Positions 23,061-35,650 of a stretch of DNA of 64,000 bases are shown here, one piece after another. The stretch is from NCBI GenBank assembly GCA_961205875.1, contig OY540818.1, positions 14,668,761-14,732,760 of the forward strand. Reading direction: 5' to 3'. The notes under the pieces are model-generated. The model had not been told where the DNA came from and did not search any database. It worked only from the letters and a program-made list of their open reading frames with translations. The stretch's first letter is position 1; each line of letters opens with the position of its first letter. Source of the DNA: Sialis fuliginosa. Lineage: Eukaryota > Arthropoda > Insecta > Megaloptera > Sialidae. The position numbers were made by a program, and so were the translations under genes.

Positions 23061-23110
23061 CAGTGGCGAAGCGTCCATGGAAGCAGGGGAAGCATTGCTT
23101 CCCTTACTTT
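23061..23110 (+). mobile_element. hAT-type terminus
   Basis: CAGTGGCGAAGCGTCCATGG followed by the self-complementary GGGAAGCATTGCTTCCC (23087-23103). CAGTGGCG is a typical hAT terminus. The opposite end was not found before the large palindrome. Confidence 0.45.
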
Positions 23111-23254
23111 ATGTGTAAATTAATACAAATCTGTGTTTTAAGTTAATAAATAATTTAAAAATAGTATTAGAATATTCGTCTTTATGCGCAACTCAAACAT
23201 TTTAATCAAAAATAGCATTTAACACGCTCAGTTATAAAACTATAATACCTCTAC

Positions 23255-23991
23255 GTCTTATTTTCTTGTATTTTAGTCGATATTTGTATGACGAGTTGAA
23301 ATTCACTGCAGGAAATTTCACTAAAAAATTTTGAATTTTTGATTTCGTTAAAAGTATGTTTATTGTATAGAAAATGACGTGAAAAGTTGTTTGTTTCAAA
23401 CCGCAGGTCTGTAGCTCAAACCGTTCTCGAGATATAGCCTCTCAAAGTTTTAGTTTTTTCAAATTTTTGGAGAAAAAAGGCCATAACTTTTGAACGTGTG
23501 GTCGGAATTGATTTTAGTTGACGGATTTGGAATCAGCATGTCAAAATCTATATAATGACATGTATAATACTTTAAAATCCGAAAAAAAAATTTTGGTCAA
23601 AAATCGACATTTTTTTAAGGTATACCCCTTTGAATTTTTTCGATTTTTCGTGAAATTTTTTTTTTCAAGTTTTAAGGTATTATACATGTCATTATATAGA
23701 TTTTGACACGCTGATTTCAAATCCGTCAACTAAAATCAATTCCGACCACACGTTCAAAAGTTATGGCCTTTTTTCTCCAAAAATTTGAAAAAACTAAAAC
23801 TTTGAGAGGCTATATCTCGAGAACGGTTGGAGATACAGACCTGTGGTTTGAAACACACAACTTTTCGCGTCATTTTCTATACAATAAACATACTTTTAAC
23901 GAAATTAAAAATTTAATTTTTTTAGTGATATTTCCTGCAGTGAACTCCAACTCGTCATACAAATATCGACTAAAATATAAGAAAATAAGAC
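23255..23991. repeat. ~737-bp near-perfect palindrome (family P)
   Basis: The left arm from GTCTTATTTTCTTGTATTTT is repeated inverted to the right arm ending AAGAAAATAAGAC, centred near 23622 at GTATAC. The arms are almost identical over the outer ~300 bp, including GTCGATATTTGTATGACGAG, TCTCGAGATATAGCCTCTC and GAACGTGTGGTCGGAATTG. They diverge only in the innermost ~60 bp. The mirrored 62-codon frames at 23518-23706 and 23541-23729 follow from the symmetry and are not genes. Partial relatives lie at 35399-35650, 52333-52392 and 10030-10062. Likely a foldback-type MITE; transcribed, it would make a hairpin of about 360 bp. Confidence 0.9.
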
Positions 23992-25941
23992 ATTTAAGAG
24001 ACAGTATTTTTAGATTTGGATATGCGAATTATAGGGACAATAAAAAATCAAACAATTATCACTGCTATAATAATAATATTCAACATCCACCCATTGTGTT
24101 TTATAACGAGATATGACTGCATTCAATAGAATAAAGGAACGCATATAATTGATAATTAGTTAAACCGCTAAACAAATTCATTTAAAGTACTGTGTTGTGT
24201 GGAATGTATAATTGACGAAGGTATAAAAAATTCAAATAAAAGTCTTTTATGTACAATATATCTGTATGTGTACTTTTAATTGTATATTTGAAAATAAATT
24301 ATTCACAAAGAAAGAAAAAAAAGGATATATAGTATTATATAGTATGTAACAAAATGTAAAAACTAAATAAGTAATTTTTTTTGCAATAAAAAAGTTTATT
24401 GTTCTTTTTGTGACAGTCATCTATGGTAGACCCTGCATGCGTTCCTTCAAAAGAAACATTTTTTTCTACAACTGTTAAAAACGCATTGTTTTACAACCTT
24501 ATTTTCGTACGAAAAATTGTAATTTTATGCCGTGTTTACACCAGAAAGACAAAACAACAACTAGTTGTTCTTAAATCAATTCAAAGGATGTACTGTTTTT
24601 TTACAATCGAAGATAAAAGTATCTAATATTAAATGACACAAATTATAGCTAAAGTTGTTAATTTATATATATGAAGCTAATTTTCCCTCCCCTATGACTG
24701 TTATACATATGTATATGGTTAAATTTGTAGATTTTAATATAATATAACATATTTTTTGACATTAATAATTGTTTTGGTTTTTATTTTTTTAGGGTTATGC
24801 AATGAATTTATAAGATTTTTAACTATTCAGTTTTGTAAGGAAATTCATAACGAAGACAATGATTTTTTAGTTTTGCAATCCGGCCGATAGAAATATAGAT
24901 ATTTTTAATATTGTACAAGAAAAATCGAAAAAAAAAACAGTCCAAAATAATTATCACCCAAAGTAAAGATTTCAGGTGATGCCTAGAACAAGTTCATAAA
25001 GAATTTCTCCTTCTTTTCAATTCCTTATAGAATTTTGTGTAGAATTTCAATAAATAGAGCACTTCCGGCGAGTTATCTCATTTACCGTGTATTAAAAATT
25101 CGATTTTCAATATCCAATTACTCAAAAACTAAACATCCAATATTTAAAAAAAAAGTAAAATATAATGAGCTATCCATAAATAACATATTAAAATTTTAGA
25201 CTTTTATCTATACGCTGCTCTAAAATATCTTATGTATCTTAAATATCTATGTAATTAACCTTTCATCCTCAAAATATAATATATTCATCTATACAATACA
25301 TCTATACAAACATATAAAATATGTATACCACCTTTATTTAACATTAAAGGAAATATAGAAAGCTTTATATGAATAAACCAGTTAACAATATCTATATAAA
25401 ATGTTTATTCCCACTTCTCGATCTTTGTCACTTTCAGAAATTTCTCTCAGCCACAAGCAACAAGCGTCGGGTAAACAACGGTAATGATTATATAAGCAAG
25501 CACCATACAATTACACAATTTCACTTATGCATAAAGTTCTAGCGTAGCTTCACACGACTTAAGCTCTAAAAGCTTCAACATTCCCCAGGAGCTTTATATA
25601 CGATCGTTACATCTCTTTGAAGATTCTACATTGTACTTCGATCTACTGCTGTAGTGGACATTGCTAAGCTTTTTAAAGGGGTTTAGGAATATTTTGTAAG
25701 CTATTTACTTGAATTTTTCATACTGTATTAAGTTAAAAATATTGTTCTTGAATATCTTTTTAAATAATTTTTAATACATGAAAAATTTCAATGGGATTTG
25801 TCAGAAATAAAACTCACTTTTGTATTATAAATATTAGTTTTCTAATGTCCTAATGTCAAAAACATAATACACATTCGTAGAATATATCTAATTTGACAAT
25901 TTGAATTTAGTTGCATTTGTTTCCAAGGAAACAAAATTTTG
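23992..25941. other. AT-rich stretch, no gene seen
   Basis: A 67-codon + frame (24423-24626) has no motif. Nothing else recognisable. Confidence 0.5.
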
Positions 25942-26210
25942 AGGGTGATTTTCACCCTTTCAATAGTTGTTTAAGTACGTACAAATAATAAATGTCCCTT
26001 AGGTTCAATTGAACTACAAAAATACCAAGTCTTATCAAAATTAGTGAGACAATACTCGCAACGTTCACTTTTAAGACGATAACAGTTACAAAATTTTGAA
26101 TATTTCCAAAATTCATAATCTGATAAGCATCAAAAGCAATAAGTCTGGAGTGCTCACTGAGACAAACATTTTCCCCAAAAATAATTCAGATTGGTAGTAA
26201 TTCTTAAACT
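25942..26210 (+). mobile_element. Dispersed repeat family D, second copy
   Basis: AGGGTGATTTTCACCCT (25942-25958) lies just ahead. From 25985 the sequence follows 12497-12720 closely, to CAGATTGGTAGTAATTCTT. Copy 1 lacks 13 bp present here (ACGTTCACTTTTA, about 26060). Confidence 0.75.
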
Positions 26211-26212
26211 AG

Positions 26213-26265
26213 GATCCGCGGTTCCCCGGGGGGCCGCTGAACTTTTTCCGAGGGTCCGTGTTAAA
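26213..26265. repeat. Isolated GC-rich repeat fragment
   Basis: AGGATCCGCGGTTCCCCGGG then GGGCCGCTGAACTTTTTCCG. It abuts the truncated family D copy and resembles hAT-type subterminal DNA, without a confirmed end. Confidence 0.3.
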
Positions 26266-26699
26266 AAAACTTTTACATTTCTATTTACCAGTGATTAATC
26301 AATATCTAATAAATAATAATATATTAAAGACATCTACTAGCCGAGTGTACTGGCATGTTTAAATACCCCTTTAGTATAAACTCTCTTACAAGCATTACCC
26401 AACGTTAAGCCCGCTTACTGGCGTTGTTTTGTGAGTAATATATCTTTTATAGCCGGTGTTTTATTGGATATTAACATTTATGAGATAAATTTGTACGATA
26501 CATTGTATCTAAACTAAGTTAAGTTTTACTATGAAGAGATGTATACCTACATAATACCTATATTATACAAAATAATAATATACATAATGCAATTTTGATT
26601 TAAACGACATTTATAAATATGAATATATTACATAATATACATAAACTAGTGTATTGAATCCATTGTTACCCGAGAATATAATTTTAATCAGTAATAAAC
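26266..26699. other. AT-rich stretch, no gene seen
   Basis: Nothing recognisable. Confidence 0.5.
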
Positions 26700-26935
26700 C
26701 TACTCAACATTGTTTGTTATTTACGCAGCGCTCACAAAAGTACCTCTCCGACGGTTGTCTTTTTTGACACAAAATATCCACAAAATCTACAAATTATAAT
26801 TTGAACCTTCCTCGAGAACACTCTTTTCATTAGTGAAAACCGAAATAAAATCCGTTCAGTAGTTACTGGGAAAATTGTGCACAGCGAGAGACAAACGTAG
26901 CGAGGAAATTTGTTTTATACTATGTATAATAAAAT
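26700..26935 (+). mobile_element. Insect non-LTR/SINE-type tail
   Basis: AAATAAAATCCGTTCAGTAG then GCGAGGAAATTTGTTTTATA is a common insect retroposon tail pattern. No frame. Confidence 0.55.
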
Positions 26936-26960
26936 GCTATTGATTATCCTTTTCATTTTC

Positions 26961-27180
26961 GCTGACCCGGAAAACGCTGTTCTGCACAAAAATAATTTGT
27001 TTAAAAATCAAATCATAAATACACATTTTCGTAAATATCTCGATTCTAATGCCACCTACTGGGTCTATTTTTTGTAAAAATATTTCATTCTACGTAACAA
27101 ATTGAACCATAAATACAATTTATCGAAATATCTTGACCCCAGCGCCACCTACCGGATTCAAAAAAAATATTATCTTATGA
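26961..27180 (+). repeat. Dispersed repeat family H, copy 1
   Basis: Opens GCTGACCCGGAAAACG..GTTCTGC. It contains two diverged units about 94 bp apart (CATAAATAC at 27014 and 27108), each ending in a GCCACCTAC.GG motif. Copy 2 at 58688-58911 has the same order. GCTGACCCGGCAAACG-type heads are frequent in insect retroposons. Confidence 0.7.
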
Positions 27181-27610
27181 GAGTAAGAAACATTTGGTGT
27201 GATATGTCCAGTGGTTTTTTGTACGTTATGTAAAAAGATTTAAAATACCTCACAGATATAGAAATCATCATTATTGTTTGCTATAAACAAATTTTAATAA
27301 AACAGAAATCTATACAAAAATCTCGATATATATATATATACATAAGTATATGTGAAACGTACCTAGAGAAAAATCTTCCAGTTTTAAATTAAAACGCAAA
27401 AGTTTTCAAACATTAATTTGAAAGATATCGTTTTTCAAATATGTTCTTACTTTGATATATTTATTTATTTACTTCAAAAATATAACTTAGAATTACTTTA
27501 ATTTAGAGTTCTTCTGAACTTTTTGTTTTTTAATGTTTACAGTTTTTGCATATTTAAATCTTAATTAATGATTTTGTTTATATTACAACATTACTTATGT
27601 ATACTAAATG
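27181..27610. other. AT-rich stretch, no gene seen
   Basis: Short (TA)n run near 27325-27341. Nothing else. Confidence 0.5.
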
Positions 27611-27783
27611 CAGTGGCATACCTAACCCTGAGTGAGCCGTGTATCAAAATTTCTTGGGGGGGGGGATTTATTATAATTATAATGGACAAAAGTTTTCCTG
27701 CATAAAATATATTTTTAATTTAAAATGATGTAAATAGTATTTTGAAAATATATATAATATAATATTTTTTTGCTACGCCACTG
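27611..27783. mobile_element. Small hAT-type MITE
   Basis: CAGTGGCATACC (27611) and TACGCCACTG (to 27783) are inverted ends of the hAT type. Flanks ACTAAATG / ACTATAAT match at 5 of 8 positions, a possible decayed target duplication. A run of ten G lies at 27656-27665. Confidence 0.6.
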
Positions 27784-29248
27784 ACTATAATATACAATGT
27801 CCGCTACAGCAGAAACCTCAAACTTTATTGAATTTTGGCTAGTATTCATTATCCAGGAATTTTATTCAAAAGTCAATTAACTAAAATAACAAAGGATAGA
27901 TAATCAACTGTGAAAATAGTTTCCTCCCATTAGTTCATTGTAATTTCATCAAAACTTTTAATGAACTATGTGAAGAGAAACTTTGAATTGAGTCAAAAAA
28001 TTAAATCTGATAACATTAAATAGAATACCGCCATTAATAACTTGGAAATGGGTTTCTTACAAGTAGTTAATTTATTTTAATTTCATGTATACTGTTTTTA
28101 TAATTATAATCACGATGGTTTTAGAAATCTTTCTTCTTTAGTTTGACTTTTGCTTTAAACTATAATCACATTTTATCAGAAAATAATATTAAATAAATTT
28201 TTGTATAGGTTCATTAAATACTAAACTATTTTACTACTCTATTTTACCTTATTACTTCAATCTATAACAGAACAGTCCCTCTTTTCACAAAGTCCTTTTG
28301 AATTCTTGTGCAAATAAAAGGTAAAATATTACATATTGACTATATTTCATTTTTCATTTCAGTTTTCCTACCCACGTATTTAAAAATAACATATAATTAT
28401 TCGACCAGAAGTAAAAGCTTTTGATGCTTACAAAAACGCAATGTTACTATAATCATGTGCATTTTATATAAAACTTGATGGGTCGGTGCAATATGGATTA
28501 TTAATCTCAAAGCGCTAGGTTGTTCTCATTAACAAGCATGCAGCTACTTTTTAGAATTGTGAATTTAAATTATAGAGAATAATATATAGGCATATGTATT
28601 TTACGATAAAAACGTGTGATGCATAAAAAACAGTATATTTTAATTTCAAATAATCCACACAGCTTAATATAAACGGTCCTAACATATTGTTATCAGAACG
28701 TAGCTTTTTATGTGAATGACGTATGGTCATTTTTCATATCCGATAATAACAGTGACGTTCCATTGATTGAGCGGTTTTAATAACCGAATTAGAAGAGACA
28801 GCGAGCGTAAATTCAGTTCCGCTCATTGGTTGTTTTTTAAAACAGATGCTGATATATGATAGCTTGTGCCACTATTATATTATTTTAAACGCTTTATCAA
28901 GGGAAACAATTATAGTACTGCCACAATTATGTATGAATTTTTTTTAATAGTAATGTAAAGATGAAGTTTTATAACTTTCAATTTCACTGAAAATTTTCAC
29001 AGGCGAGTGAAAATTTTTAAATTTTTGAAAAGTTTTTTTGTACGACTTACTTTAGTTGAAGTAATACAAAACAATACGCAAATTTTAAAAAGTAACAATA
29101 TATTTCTATATTCGTTTTGGAATTCGTTCGGGAAGTGGATGAAAAATTGGTTACACGTTTTAATCGGAACGGACAAAGAAGTCCAGTTAATAAAATTGTA
29201 AAAAAATAAGTAAATTGTGTATTACAATATAAACGTCCCAAGAAAAGA
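27784..29248. other. AT-rich stretch, no gene seen
   Basis: Includes a moderately GC-richer part at 28690-28850 with no recognised motif. Frames at 29007-29201 (plus) and 29047-29259 (minus) have none either. Confidence 0.5.
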
Positions 29249-29345
29249 AAGATCTGCATTTTGAGACAACATCATACTTTTGATCTGTGGAGACCTGCAA
29301 AGATCTACAACGATCTACAAAGATCTCTGAAGATCGCTATAACAT
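29249..29345 (-). repeat. Dispersed repeat family A, inverted short copy
   Basis: Reverse complement reads GATCTTCAGAGATCTTTGTA.., then TGTCTCAAAATGCAGATC, as in 621-758. About two 20-bp tandem units remain instead of four. Confidence 0.75.
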
Positions 29346-30395
29346 TGAAAATTCATTAACTTTCAGCGTTGAAATTTCATGAATTTAATTTAAAAATTAC
29401 CTTATCTAATTTTTATATTTTTGAGTATAATAAGTACTAGCACATTTGATGTAAATAGATATAAATGTAGCAATAAATAGCTACTCGGTATATTCCGCAG
29501 TTTCCTTTCAGTAGCTTGTTTGAATGTGATCAGTAGGCGTGCGAGTGTGACGTCAGATGTCAATAATTATCAACTTGTTTCACAGACTCTATAAACTAGT
29601 CTAAACCGTACTCTTGCGGTTTAATTTGGCAACACTGTATATACCTTATTTGAGAATGTTGGTATGAGGTGTTTATTTTATATATTGTGTTAATTTTTTT
29701 TATAAACGGGTAGAAATTAATTAATTTTTAATAGATACGTATAAAATTGATCCAAAATAACATTCTTTATATTTTGTATAAGGTTATTTGGAAGCCCGTA
29801 TATAACCACTAAACGTTTTAATATTTATATTTAATATTATGTACATTTAACAATACATATTTGCGTTCGTACATTGTCCCTTAATAAGGGTTTCAACTAC
29901 ATATAAAAAATTCCATATGTATATCGAATAAAGTTGTAAGTACATATGTATGTATATCAAAACAAAAATACAATCTATGTTTAAGTTCTAAGTCTACTTT
30001 TATGATTTTTTCGGGACAGACAAACAATTTATTTGCTCGTAATTTTATAACTCGAAATATTATCATACTTTAACCATATTAGACATTTTTAGACATTCTA
30101 AATTCATTAAATAAAATGTTATCAAATTCTTCCTCTGTATCACAGTTATGAACAGCTTTTGGTGTCAAACGGGTTTCTAAAAATTAAAATATATCTTAAG
30201 TGACGCAATACTTTGTGTTCAATCTGTTTATATTTTTAGGGACATAAATGGTCGATTCCGCAGAAAACTAGAAGACAGTTTTGGACGTCACCCTCACGGA
30301 ATTTTATTAAAATTTGTGACATTAATTTTTAATGTTTCTTAATACCAAAAATATACGTATTTTCTTTGATATATTAATATGAACTACTAATTAAC
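29346..30395. other. AT-rich stretch, no gene seen
   Basis: A patch at 29500-29640 with GGTTTAATTTGGCAACACTG resembles a repeat end. No copy found in the window. Confidence 0.45.
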
Positions 30396-30434
30396 GTCCG
30401 GTATTATAAATAAACTAACAAATAAGCACTTTCA
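30396..30434 (+). repeat. Fragment of dispersed family I
   Basis: GTCCGGTATTATAAA followed by GCACTTTCAA matches the start of 53182-53300. A TIR element begins exactly where similarity ends. Confidence 0.5.
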
Positions 30435-30709
30435 ACAGTAAGTCCTCGACTTAGACGATTAATTCGTTCCAAAGGTTTCCATATAAGTCGAGGAGTTACT
30501 GTAGCAAAAAATATAACAATCAGTTTTGTAAAACAAGTGAACGCAGCAGAGAAAATGTTTAAAATTGTAAACAAAATGCACCAACTCAATACTAAAAACC
30601 CTAAAAAATATATAAATGGCCACGGAGATATAAAGCGCCGAGAAATAAAAAAAAACACTTTTTTCAAATCGCATTAGTATGAATTCGCGTAAGTCGAGGA
30701 CTACCTGTA
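30435..30709. mobile_element. TIR element of the AGTCCTCGACTTA type
   Basis: ACAGTAAGTCCTCGACTTAG (30435) and TAAGTCGAGGACTACCTGTA (to 30709) are inverted ends. An internal TAAGTCGAGGAGTTACTGTA (30484-30503) repeats the end. Such ends occur in insect Tc1/mariner-like MITEs. Minus-strand frames across it (30404-30667, 30459-30737) show no transposase motif. Confidence 0.65.
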
Positions 30710-31688
30710 AAATGTATTTGAAAAGTTCATGTAGCAATTTAAAATAATAGTAAATATCATCGGTAAAGGGTTTGTATCATATATTCAGAAACGTTCTATA
30801 ACACGTGATTATTGTGCAATGCCACGTGAATCAAATTCATTCTTCCAAGAATTTATAAAACTTACATATACATATATGTACATCATACAGTCGTTCGTAA
30901 TTTATGAATTCTAAAAAAAGTATTTATTATAATATCAAATATACATATTTGAATTATTCATACTGGATTATATTCGTTTTATTTATTTTCCTAACCCTGT
31001 AATTATTTAAATTTGCAGTAAATCGATGGTAATAAATTAATATTTCATATATCGGTGAAATTAACCGATGGTTTTTTGATACATTTATTTATATTTAAAA
31101 TCCATTAGATATATGCAAGTAAATATTTATACTTACCACTACTTAAGATTTTTATAAGATTAATCTTTTATTTTACAAAGAATTACATTTGCTGAATTTG
31201 CGGATAAATTCGTGTGGTCCATTACTTATAATTCGATATTTTGAACATATTTCAGCTTCAATCTTCAAATTAAATGTTTTTAATGGTATATTAACCCTTT
31301 CACTGAAAGGTCTTCAACGACTTATTTATGATCTTGCTCTGTATTTTATAAATCATTTTCAATTAATTCAATATTTCTTGTAAATCACAAAATACCTCAA
31401 AATGTTATATTGATAGATGTGACTTGAGAATATTCAATTGACTGACATTTCTAAGTTTAAACTATTATTTGTCAGATTTAGTTTCGTGCTCTAGTCGGTT
31501 ATTAATGATTTGCTATTTGTACAAATAGTTTCGGTTTGTTATAGTTGACAATATCTCGTATTTGATTGTCTAAAATACACCTCAAGGTCTTCTAAATAAC
31601 ATGGCAATATATGACTGAAATGTAATTGTAAGATTTATTCACTATTTTTATTCATAAGGAAATATTTGTTAAAAAAATCATTAGTAAG
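30710..31688. other. AT-rich stretch, no gene seen
   Basis: A 64-codon + frame (31189-31383) has no motif. Confidence 0.5.
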
Positions 31689-31690
31689 TA

Positions 31691-31979
31691 CAGTAGCACC
31701 TCGCAATAACGGCAATTGGATCCGGACCCTCGTCAATAAGTAAAAACGCCGGTAAGTGAATTAAAGCTTTTTTTGTGCCTCGCGAGTACCTACAAGCAAA
31801 ACTACGTTCTATATACTAATATATGTATATTAAGTTTGCAATAACAATAACTATAAAATAATGATAGAAAGGAAAATTTACCCCTCCCCCCTTTTAAATA
31901 TATATTAAGTACGTACAGTATACGATTTACAACTGAAAAAGAAATGGAAATATAACGCCGTTATTGCGAAACGCTACTG
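31691..31979. mobile_element. TA-flanked MITE, CAGTAGC..TCGCAATAACGGC ends
   Basis: CAGTAGCACCTCGCAATAAC at the left and TTATTGCGAAACGCTACTG at the right are inverted. TA sits immediately outside both (31689-31690, 31980-31981), as expected for Tc1/mariner-like insertion. 289 bp, no frame. Confidence 0.8.
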
Positions 31980-31981
31980 TA

Positions 31982-34900
31982 ATTATTTTAATTAAACTTT
32001 TTGTAGACAAAATTCGGATATCGTTTATGTATACCTATATCTTATTTAACATCTTCTATATTAGTTTGCCCAAGAAAATATAAATGTTCTTTACTGTTTT
32101 CAGTCTGTCGGTAAGATAAAGTTAAATATGAAAATATAGGGGATATAGATAATTTATTTTTGTAGAGTAAGAAAATTTGAATATGTATGTACCTTTATAA
32201 AACTAATTAGGTAGAAATATAAAAAAGAAAATTGAAATGACATAAAAACAAATACTTTATCTAATAATATAATTAAAACATTTTAAATACAGGGTTTGTA
32301 TATATTTGAAAAATTACCTACCATTATAACGAACTCTATGCAGTAAATAAAACAATAGAAGTTCATTAACATCAGAATTGGTATTGTTCTATAACTTTTT
32401 GAATGTTTTCAACAATTTTTTTTGTTCTCGATAATGAATACTTCTCTGTTATTTGCAGTCAGAGAAATTTTATAAATGCTTAACGTTAATTAATTGTGAA
32501 ATTTAAACAAATTCAGGTACAGGTATTATTAAAATTAAGTATGTTTTTAAAATCAAAATAAAGAAATGTCGCTAATTTATCTCTGGATAAAAGTATTCTA
32601 GAAAAATTAGTAGAAAATGTACCACATCAGTTAGTAGCTATTATAGTAGCAAGGGGTAGTTATACAAAATATTAAATCGTTAAAGGACCGTTAAGTCTTA
32701 CAGCTCTTCTATATTTTAACAGTTACAAATCTGCAATAAAATATTTTTCTATTTATTCCATTGATTTGTATAAATAAATGTTTCATTCTTTTTTCATTTT
32801 TTGTCCACTTAATTTTGTCCCAGTCTGTATATTTTGATCCAAGGAAAGACAATAAATTTTACACATATTATAATTCAAAAAATAAAATACTTTATACATA
32901 TATTTAAACTCAAAAAGATCATATTTTCACCTTTTTAGATTGTCCACTTTTAATATAAAAAAACACATTTCTAATAAAACTTTTATTTCACGGTAAACTT
33001 ATTTTCGATAAACTAATTGAATTATCCCAGCATTAAATCACTATTCATGGTGTACATTCACTGTAAAAGTAGATTATTAAGAGCTTTATTCAATAAAAAC
33101 CCGCCTTTATGAATTGCGGTTTTTACGACATTATCGGAAAGATAATCTTCGCGTATATAAAATCTACCCCGTTTGTCCTCAATATGTATAAGAAGGGTAT
33201 ATCACAGTTATCAATCAAGTGAGCATTGAAAATCTTCCTAATATATCAACGTCATTGCTTAAAATGTGTTACAGCGTATAAAATAAATAATACGATATTT
33301 TGAAACATGTTCAGGAATCCCAAGCATATAGTACCAACATCTAGGTAATTTCAAACGTAGCATTCACTATAAATAATAGCCTTTCTCTGTCACGTAACAC
33401 ATGAAGTTAGCTGCACACACAACCAAACATAATAAACAATTTAAATTTTCAACATCTGTCAAAAAAGAGATTTTTTGCTACCCGACTACTCGAAGCCAAA
33501 TTAACCTAAACTACTTCACCAATTTCAACAAATAAGATATCATTCGATTTATCTTAATTGCTCGCGTGTCATAGGTAAAAAAATTTGCAATCTCGAGTAT
33601 AATAATTATTAATATGGTTCTTGACTTTTGAGTATAAGCCGAATCGATTATTCGTTCTATTGACCAACGTTTCATCGTACGTTGCAGTGGACATCATTAG
33701 GGCTTTATTGAAAGTTCGACGAAACGTTGGACGATACAACGACCAAATCAACGCGGTATTTACCCAGAAGCCAAGATCCATGTAAACTATTTTCATCATT
33801 AAATTCTTCGCTTAACAAACTGCAAAATCCGATATATATAAATATCTTATAAAATTTATTCCTTTGTTTCACAATCAGTGTCCTTTCATTTCTACTTTAA
33901 CTGATCTGAATAAGAATAAAGCATAATCGAAATATTGGTAAATATAATGTTTGTGATTATAAATCTAAAAATCTAGGTATTTTACTTAAACAATCAACTT
34001 TTGCAGGTTTAGATTTTTAATAAGTTGTACGTTGTATAAAAGTTTTCAAAAACATACACACAAACTTTAATTCTTTCTGTTTATACAATTACTTTCGTAA
34101 ATCTTTTTGAATTCGCAAACTTACTTTACGGGAGTTAAAATTCTCGAACAAAATATAAATGTAGCCATCGTTATAACAACTTGGAAAATACAAAGTTTAC
34201 TTTTAATTTTGACAAGTACAAAAAGGTATTTCGTGTATGTACAACGTTGCGTGTGAGAAAAAATATGTTCGTAACAAACTTTAGTGTGTAGTTTATCCCT
34301 TGATTGCCTTTACACTTTATTTTAAATGAAGAAACTTAAGAGAACAATGTCTATTTATAAAATATATTATCAATTAGTTATTTCTTCAGTGTATATAATA
34401 TTTTATCTTTTCATAGGTATTTCTTATATTAACATAAAAGATTCACTCTTCTAAGTATATTTTATTTTAGTCTCGTACCGGTCTCGAATTTTACAACTGA
34501 CAATATCGTATCATGAAAATCAAAGCCATCACGTCAGTGGAGACTTTGGATCAAATTAGGCATTAGGGGCTATTTAAAGCACTCTTTAATTATATAATTA
34601 TTTTATTACTAAGTAGAACATGTCATTAGATCCCCAATCTAATCTAAATCACATAAACAATACCAACCCCTCTCTCCTCCCTCTTTTGCGTACGTATTTT
34701 ATGGACGGCCCCCTATCTGTACCCAAAAACATGTGTTTTAACATACTATACTCCAATCGGAGATAAAAAATAATTTCAGTAACAAGTGGGTTACTAATAT
34801 TCAATATTCACAATAATCAATACCAATAACCAGTTTAAATGTTTAATTTTAGATATGCATAGTTATTATTTATTTATAAAATATTAATATAGTCCTTATT

Positions 34901-35398
34901 TCACATTCATCAGATTTTCAAAAAAGCAAACTGCCATTATCGTATTAATTATTAAAAATGTTATCAAAGAAATATAAAAATGATACAGATTAAAAAGTGT
35001 TCAGTAAAAAATATTAAATTTTCATATGCATCAGTGAAATTTGTAAAATGGTGAAAAAGTTAAAAATGTTCGTAATTATGTTATAAGACTTCAGCCATTA
35101 TCTCACTGTGTACTTCAAGTTACTAATTTTTTGTAATACAATATTTTCATGGGTTTTTAAATGGAATGTCTTAGAATTTTCACCAAAGTTGTTAAATTAG
35201 AAGATTGAAAAGCTTCTGTAATTAAAAGTAATGAAAGAATTTTAAATAGTCTTTATAAAATAATTATTATTAGAATTTTTATATCATAATTATAATATTT
35301 ATCTCATTTTCTATTTTAAATACCATTATTTTCAATTTTTTTTGACAAAGATACATTTTTGATTGAGATACATTATCATGGAATGCATAGCCAGCCAG
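31982..35398. other. AT-rich stretch, no gene seen
   Basis: About 3.4 kb. It includes an imperfect inverted repeat, CCAACGTTTCATCG (33663) with CGACGAAACGTTGG (33718-33731), inside a 76-codon minus frame (33569-33799) that has no motif. Otherwise nothing. Confidence 0.5.
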
Positions 35399-35650
35399 TA
35401 TTTTTTTTTCGAGTTTTTAGGTATTATATATGTAATTATATAGATTTTGACACTCTAATTTCAAATTCGTCAGTCAAGTCCGACCACTCATTCAAAAGTT
35501 ATGGCCATTTTTCTCCAAAAATTTGAAGAAACTAAAACTTTGAGAGCCTACATCTCGAGAACGGTTTGAAAATTTCAACTTTTCACGTCATTTTCTATAT
35601 AATTAACATACGATATCAAAAATTCTAACTTTTTAGTGAAATTTTTCACG
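35399..35650 (+). repeat. Family P, single-arm diverged copy
   Basis: Follows the right arm of the 23255-23991 palindrome from just outside its centre: ATAGATTTTGACACTC, TTCAAAAGTTATGGCC, CTAAAACTTTGAGAGCC, TCTCGAGAACGGTT and CACGTCATTTTCTATA. The mirrored arm is absent. More diverged than the two palindrome arms are from each other. Confidence 0.8.

Noticed and set aside
23518-23729. Two similar 62-residue frames on opposite strands
   Set aside because: They are mirror products of the palindrome and not a duplicated gene.
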